NCBI GenBank assembly: GCA_963930775.1
Contig: OZ005692.1
Span: forward strand, 3,458,135 to 3,522,134
Length of the DNA: 64,000 nt
Origin: Cliona cf. orientalis
Taxonomy: Eukaryota > Porifera > Demospongiae > Clionaida > Clionaidae
Direction: 5' to 3'
In this document: one piece after another, positions 59,226-64,000 of the stretch
Layout: each line of letters begins with the position of its first letter
Numbering within the stretch: position 1 is the stretch's first letter
Notes under the pieces: model-generated
Databases searched by the model: none
Seen by the model: the letters and a program-made list of their open reading frames with translations, nothing else
What the model was told of the DNA's origin: nothing
Program-made: the position numbers and the translations under genes

Positions 59226-59277
59226 CGCGGTCCTTTTCACCCGGGTAGTATTTTCATTACAAAATTTGCATATTTGA

Positions 59278-60501
59278 GGTACAATTTAATTGCGTGGGCG
59301 TGAGCGTCAGGAATGGCTAATTCAATTAGCGAATCGTGAAGGGGCGTGGCCGAAGAGGCCATACGAGTGCTTTTGGTCGAAGGTGGGCGTGTCCAGAATC
59401 GGCCAGGGATGATTATGCGCGTGTAATTAGCGACCGGAAGTGGCCCATGAAGAAAAGGCCGGTAATTGCCCACTTCAAAGCAAGATCAAAGCATTCTTTC
59501 TTAACTATTAATCGCAACGACAAATTACACACTAAGTAGAAAAAAAAAAAAGAATTTAAATAATTAAATAATTAATGTAATTCCCAGAGGATCTGGGAGC
59601 ACTTGGGGAGATAATTTTTACATGGGCACGCAGAATGGGTCAAAATTAAAAAATTGATGGCGGGAAATTTTGATTCACACTTTAGAATTAGAGATATGGC
59701 ACTTTAAAGTTCTCCATATGTTTGTATAGGAAGCCATGTTTGCCCATAAAAAAAATTACGGGCGCGCGGCGTACGTTGACGACCCTTTACCAAACATTGT
59801 ATATATGAGTGTGTGCGTGTGCGTTAATGCAGGTTTTATTGCTTCCGATTGGGCGTGGCTTCACGGGCCAGTGCTTGGATATCGGGGCCTGGGACTTGGC
59901 CGCGGCGATAGGTGGGCGTGTCCCGGATGCGGTGGTGACCTTTGCACCCGGCCAGGAGGCTTCGGGGGCGTGGCAGGAGGTCAAAGGTGAGGCCACGTCA
60001 GTTAATGAGGCACTGTACGCCGGTGCGATCGAGGGGACTGTACGGCTGGACGGAGGCTGACGATGGTTTGAAGCGAATGTGGTTGCGATGACGTGTTGTT
60101 ACCCCGCCCACACAGGAAATGAGGTGAGCTCTTGTGTGGGCGGTGTGGCAGAACGGTCTCCGAGTGTTTGTGTGTGTTTTGGCCTTGAGGAAGCTGTGTG
60201 TTTTAATTGGGATTGATTGTGGGCTTCCGGTGGACATCCGGTGGCCAGTCGGCACGTGATTGAGAATGATGGTCCTTGAGGCACAGGGTGGTGCTGTTTT
60301 GGTCGTGGCCTGGCCCCTCCCTTCCGGCTCGGCTTCCGGTCCATGGAGGATATTAAATGAACACTTCCGGCTCTAGCAGTCACACCCCTGAGACCTGTGC
60401 AAATAAAAGGGCGTGGTTACACAACATGCACCTCACTAATGACTTTGATGTGGTTTAGGTGTTATATCCCCCACCTCACGCCCACGCAATTTAATGGTAC
60501 C
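59278..60501. mobile_element. TTAA-target inverted-repeat element, copy 2 (reverse orientation)
   Basis: The ends GGTACAATTTAATTGCGTGG and the complement of GGTACCATTAAATTGCGTGG are inverted. TTAA follows at 60502-60505 and TTGA (a probable mutated TTAA) precedes at 59274-59277. It matches 29919-30929 through most of its length in reverse and has an extra block (about 59525-59790) with an AAAAATT-rich core. It inserted 27 bp beyond the CACTA element. Confidence 0.8.
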
Positions 60502-60546
60502 TTAAAGAGCAGGTGCTTATGGGACCCAGGCCTTAAGTTACCTGAG

Positions 60547-60672
60547 CATATGATTGTGGGAAGCTTGTGGAAATGGTGCAGAGAATACCTAGCCAACAGA
60601 TATCAACATGTAAGCATCGGCAACTGCAAATCCTCCACTATGATTAATTGCAGTGGAGGTGTACCATGCATA
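60547..60672 (+). pseudogene. LINE reverse-transcriptase fragment, downstream half
   Basis: The frame reads HMIVGSLWKWCREYLANRYQ, HVSIGNCKSSTMINCSGGVP and then stops. LWKWCREYLANR..V and SGGVP fit the region from motif A to motif B. It continues LKLWKAG at 43058 with only a few residues out of register, so the two halves came from one element. Beyond SGGVP it has decayed. Confidence 0.75.
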
Positions 60673-61016
60673 TGATTGTTATGATGGAGTATATGTAGCT
60701 ATAGTGCATGCTTTATAATACAATGTCATGAGAGAGCTATCATAGCAACTTTATTATTTATAGTGCTGCATGCACGTGCATGCTGCACCGAGATAGGTGG
60801 CTATTGGGCATTTGGTCAAGACTCAAGACTTAACGTTGAAATTGATGATGTATTAGCTAATGACTAAATTATCACAGTTATTATCTACGTATAATAATAC
60901 TATTATTATACAACATCATTATTAATTTTTTTTGCTTCCACTGTGCTTATATTATACCATTACATTTTTATAGAGTTACGTATCTAAGTTCACACATTTT
61001 TCATCACTAATAATTA
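60673..61016. other. AT-rich spacer, nothing recognised
   Basis: No exon or repeat was recognised. It probably holds the 3' untranslated region of the minus-strand kinase gene. Confidence 0.4.
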
Positions 61017-61405
61017 TTAAGAATCAGGATTATTGGTAAAGGCACCAATACGAAGATATCCCGCCTGCTTCTCAAGAGAATCAGAGAGAGTTTTCACCAG
61101 CGTGGAGAATGAAGGTCTATCACCAGGTTCCATCTCCCAGCACCAACGCATCATCAAGTACCTGCATATATGACGTACAGTGAAGAATGAATATTGACTG
61201 GGCCGGGCCAACAGCCATCTTGACAGATTCATATAATATAGTCTGCTTTATTGAATTCTTACAAATCAGTATTGCAGGCAGAATTGTTAGGCATTTCCAA
61301 TCTCTCTCCTCTCTGAAGAAAAGAGAGCAGTGCTGATGATCTAACACCTGCATAGGGGGCTTGGGCTCCAGTGAAGATCTCCCAGCAAGTTACACCGAAG
61401 CTCCA
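61017..61405 (-). pseudogene. Tyrosine-kinase gene, last two exons only
   Basis: Exon 61263-61405 (minus) encodes WSFGVTCWEIFTGAQAPYAG, VRSSALLSFLQRGERLEMPN then a donor TT|GTAAGA. Exon 61017-61161 encodes YLMMRWCWEMEPGDRPSFST, LVKTLSDSLEKQAGYL and ends in TAA. WSFGV and the CW..xP..RPSF motif identify the C-lobe end of a tyrosine kinase, cytoplasmic or receptor type. The catalytic loop, DFG and everything upstream are missing: the sequence before WSFGV is replaced by the flank of a DIRS-type element. It could also be an intact gene whose earlier exons lie beyond 64000. Confidence 0.75.
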
Positions 61406-61653
61406 CTATTTAGTAGTGTTTGTGTACATGTACGAGATTCAGTGTACAAAATATGTGTGTACATAATATAATATAGTTGGTAAATGATCGTTAATGGAAA
61501 GGTGTGGCCAATACCTGGCGCATGCGCCGCTAGCAATCGAGCACATGGGCAATTCGCAGCCAGCAGCGAAATTAGCAGCTCTTTGTCAGCGTTTCTCTGT
61601 GTGAAAAAGAACCGAGGCAAGCACAGCCGGCCGTTGCCAATCCTCACAGAAGC

Positions 61654-62880
61654 TTGGGAAGAGTCGCTAAGAAAGTCGTAGCCACGCCTAAACGCCTGAG
61701 GCCACTGATATCGCGGAGGAGATTGACGGCTCCATCTCCAAAAGATATCAGACAGCTCCCCAAAGAGACCCTTCGACAGCACTTGATAAAAAATAGTCTG
61801 GATACGTCGGGCACTCGCCAACAGATGATATCATGTCTCACGTCATTCCTCAAGACAGTCTCCAAGGACCAGCGTCCACAAGAGCCGGACCAGCGTCCGG
61901 AAGACAATAATGGAGATGGCAATGGCGAAAGTAGTTCAACCTCTGACAGCTCAGAGGCCACAGCTACAACTGCCCGAGACAACAAGTCTGGCTCATCAGC
62001 TCGGAGACCCCACAAAAATGTTCAAGAAAGAGGCAGAGGGACTCGTCCAGCTCTTCAGACAGTCACTCTTGCAAAAAGAGACATCGCAGACGACACTACA
62101 GTTCATCATCCTCCTCTTCCTCAGCTTCCTCGACCTCGTCTCGGTCATCCAATTCTTCCAGTGGCCACCACTCTCGCAGACGCAAGCACAAGCGACGCCA
62201 CCGCAAACGCAGGAGACACCCCCCTCCGAACTATTACCCAGGATCAATTTCCTGTGCCCCCCCCCTCTACCAAAGAGTTTACGGCATCGTATTAGACGAG
62301 GTAAATTTGTCATATTTGATAAATTATTACTCCCTAAAAGCGTACCGCCTACTTCAAAGACCAAAGCAAAGCAGAGCCAATGGCAGGTTACCGATCTACC
62401 TTCTTGGCTTGAGGCATGGAACAGATACATATGCGTTAGGCTTGCGTACAATCGTTCCATGGCCCTCGAGCTTGTTAAGTATCAGACGATCATGGTGATG
62501 CTTTTCGCAAACCATTCTCCAGCTCGTTGCCTCGAGTATGATAGTTTGTTCCGGCAAGTGGCTGCACGTGATCCAACGCTACGCTGGGACACCATTAAGG
62601 AGGACATATATGTGTGGGCCATCACGCAGCGCCATGACACTAGTACCTCTCACTCCCAGTCGAGCAACTCCACTTTTCGTGACTGACTTCCAATATCAGC
62701 CCGTCTGGGGCCCCCACCAAACGAGATAACCAAAGCGACTCCACCGCATGCCACACACACGGCAGAAGGCAAAGAAATCTGCAAGCGGTACAATGCAGGA
62801 CGTTACAAAAGGGGGGACGAATGCATTTTCACGCATGTCTGCTGGCACCCAGGCGGCCAGGGTGAGCACCCTGGCAAAGA
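61654..62880 (+). pseudogene. SAP-domain Gag of DIRS-type element 2, frameshifted
   Basis: Frame 1 (61654-62295) holds a SAP motif, LPKETLRQHLIKNSLDTSGT and RQQMISCLTSFL, a helix-extension-helix that binds DNA or RNA. The Gag body continues in a second frame (to 62686): VTDLPSWLEAWNRYICVRLA, ELVKYQTIMVMLF and DPTLRWDTIKEDIYVW, typical of DIRS/Ngaro Gag. A third frame (about 62765-62880) gives a Cys/His array, EICKRYNAGRYKRGDECIFT, HVCWHPG.. . At least two frame changes show decay. SAP plus Gag suggests packaging or tethering of the element to nuclear DNA. Confidence 0.7.
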
Positions 62881-64000
62881 GTGTGCTAAACAACCTTGAG
62901 CTCCAGCGAGCTCTCACCCCCCTACGACACTCTCAATTCGAGAGGGAGCTAGTCAATCACCCAGACAAAGCCTGGAAACACTGGCTGCTTGATAGCATCA
63001 TGAATGGAGTTGCACTCGGCTACGACGGCCCACGCGGTCTGAAGGAAGATCGTAATTTAGTATCTGCATTTCAACATACACACGTACTTGATGAGGAGCT
63101 AAGAAAGGAATGCCTAGTCGGCCGAATTCGTGGCCCCTTTCCAGAAAGACCAATTGGTAACCTAAAGTGCTCTGGCTTGGGAGCAGTTCCCAAGAAGCGA
63201 GGAAGTGGCGCATGATCCTCCTTCTCTCTGCTCCTCCAGGACAGAGTATAAATGACTACATCTCGAAGGAAGAATTCTATCTCCGGTACGCATCCATCGA
63301 TGATGCCACTCGCATGTTAGCTGCATTGGGGAAGGGTGCACTCATGGCCAAGGTAGACTTAAAGTCTGCATTTAGAATGGTACCAGTCTGCCGTAATGAT
63401 TGGGAATTACTTGGCATGAAATGGAGAGAGGCTTATTTCGTGGATACCTGTCTTCCCTTCGGGCTAAGGTCAGCACCTTACCTTTTTAATCAGTTTGCAG
63501 AAGCCCTGCAATGGTTATTATAACACAACTATGGCTTGCAATGGCTCATCCACTATTTAGACGACTATTTCATAGTTGGCGCACCAGACTCACACAGCTG
63601 TGGCGAGCACCTCCAATGTTTTCTGAGGGTGTGCACTCAGCTAGGGATTCCAGTTGCTATGGACAAAGTTGACGGTCCAACGACCGTCCTCCCATTTCTG
63701 GGCCTAGAGTTGGACTCAATGTTGCAGCAGATACGCCTACCACCCAACAAGCTAGGCGAAATCCTAGCAGAGCTAACCAAATGGCAATCACGCAATAAAA
63801 CAACAAAACGGAAACTACTCTCGTTAATAGGCAAGCTGACGTTTGCAGCACGAGCTGTCCCAGCAGCCAGATTTTTCATTAGGCGCCTAATCACACTTAG
63901 CACAAAAGTAAAAAAAGCTACACCACCGCATACGTCTCAATAATGAGGCAAGGGCGGATATCGCTTGGTGGCGAGAGTTCTTGCCAACGTGGAATAGCAC
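62860..64000 (+). pseudogene. Reverse transcriptase of DIRS-type element 2, broken, runs off the window
   Basis: Pieces in order: ELVNHPDKAWKHWLLDSIMN and GLGAVPKK (frame to 63215), ISKEEFYLRYASIDDATRML, VDLKSAFRMVPV and DTCLPFGLRSAPYLFN (to an in-frame TAA at about 63522), LQWLIHYLDDYFIVG with YLDD (to 63943), and RLNNEARADIAWWREFLPTW to the edge. Frame changes lie near 63190 and 63915, and the stop precedes YLDD. RNase H and recombinase must lie beyond 64000 if present. The sequence differs clearly from element 1 (DYFIVGAPDS against DFLFGGRPGS), so it is a separate family. Confidence 0.8.

Larger units (their letters stand above)
51393..59247. mobile_element. EnSpm/CACTA element carrying transposase and BEN-protein genes
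   Basis: The left end TACCCGGGTGAAAAGGACCG and the right end, its exact complement (59226-59247), are inverted for 22 bp. GTA stands outside both (51390-51392 and 59248-59250), a 3-bp duplication as in EnSpm/CACTA. Both ends have subterminal CG-rich words such as CGCGGATTAACGCGG and CGCGAATCAACGC. The 7855-bp interior contains a plus-strand spliced transposase gene and a minus-strand spliced BEN gene in head-to-head order. Non-coding arms are 51415-52014 and 58664-59225; an ATG at 51576 followed by AG|GTGAG at 51596 may be a small leader exon. The target is the AT-rich interior of the outer element. Confidence 0.85.
43060..60546. mobile_element. Outer inverted-repeat pair enclosing a nested cluster
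   Basis: CTCAGGTGACTTAAGGCCTG, GGTCC at 43060-43084 is inverted at 60522-60546 (GGACCCAGGCCTTAAGTTAC, CTGAG) with one mismatch. Inward, both sides share AAATATGCAAA with gaps. A second weaker copy of the end (CTCAGGTAATCTAAGGACTG) lies near 43214. The pair splits a LINE frame, so it probably marks one old DNA transposon, perhaps that of the MULE transposase at 43506, later enlarged by the DIRS, CACTA and TTAA insertions. No target duplication was resolved. Confidence 0.55.

Overview
The window is animal nuclear DNA, most probably from a demosponge. The strongest taxonomic clue is a pair of genes for spongin short-chain collagen C4-like proteins (C-terminal domain with the CPQTPGTEMLYAGRAGG, NVPCASCY, GWTREYYGYL and CVVCTK signatures). 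Genes are split by short GT..AG introns, spacers are AT-rich and full of TAGCTATAGC-type words, and mobile DNA covers most of the sequence. I see no bacterial features. Homology calls come from reading motifs; no search was run.

Region 1 (1-13 kb): a plus-strand gene of about 13 exons for a GTP-binding (dynamin/IRG-like) protein with a coiled-coil tail. Its introns hold a tRNA-like SINE head, several short inverted-repeat elements, a degraded LINE and a Mutator-type non-autonomous element with a 9-bp target duplication. A second such element, also with a 9-bp duplication, lies just downstream. Region 2 (13-34 kb): two minus-strand collagen C4-like paralogues. Each is followed at higher coordinates by one copy of a 6.6-kb element (A 16748-23445, B 27108-33660) that begins CCCATACA and carries CTTGCAAGA-rich ends, a 60-bp minisatellite and nested small elements. 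The first collagen copy is broken by a 1.7-kb giant hairpin element with 6-bp target duplications. The second looks intact, although its exon junction is unresolved. Because A and B are near-identical, each acts as the empty-site control for insertions in the other.

Region 3 (34-42.9 kb): gene-poor DNA with dispersed repeats, inverted-repeat elements and two isolated exon-like segments. Region 4 (42.9-60.7 kb): a nest of mobile elements. A LINE reverse-transcriptase reading frame is split; its halves lie at 42901-43058 and 60547-60672. Between them sit a pair of matching inverted repeats, a MULE transposase with a SWIM zinc finger, a tyrosine-recombinase (DIRS/Ngaro-type) retrotransposon with split direct repeats, a nearly complete EnSpm/CACTA element (51393-59247, 3-bp target duplication GTA) and a TTAA-target element. 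The CACTA element carries two divergent spliced genes: a 12-exon DDE transposase and a 9-exon, 559-residue BEN-domain protein whose exons join without a break.

Region 5 (60.7-64 kb): the last two exons of a tyrosine-kinase gene on the minus strand, cut off where a second, decayed DIRS-type element with a SAP-domain Gag begins.

The best candidate for an under-described system is the CACTA transposase/BEN-protein pair with its shared 229-bp divergent start region. Next are the 6.6-kb TA-target elements and the giant GCGGGAT hairpin. Several otherwise convincing reading frames show single-base shifts, so assembly error and real decay must be separated before any gene is called dead.
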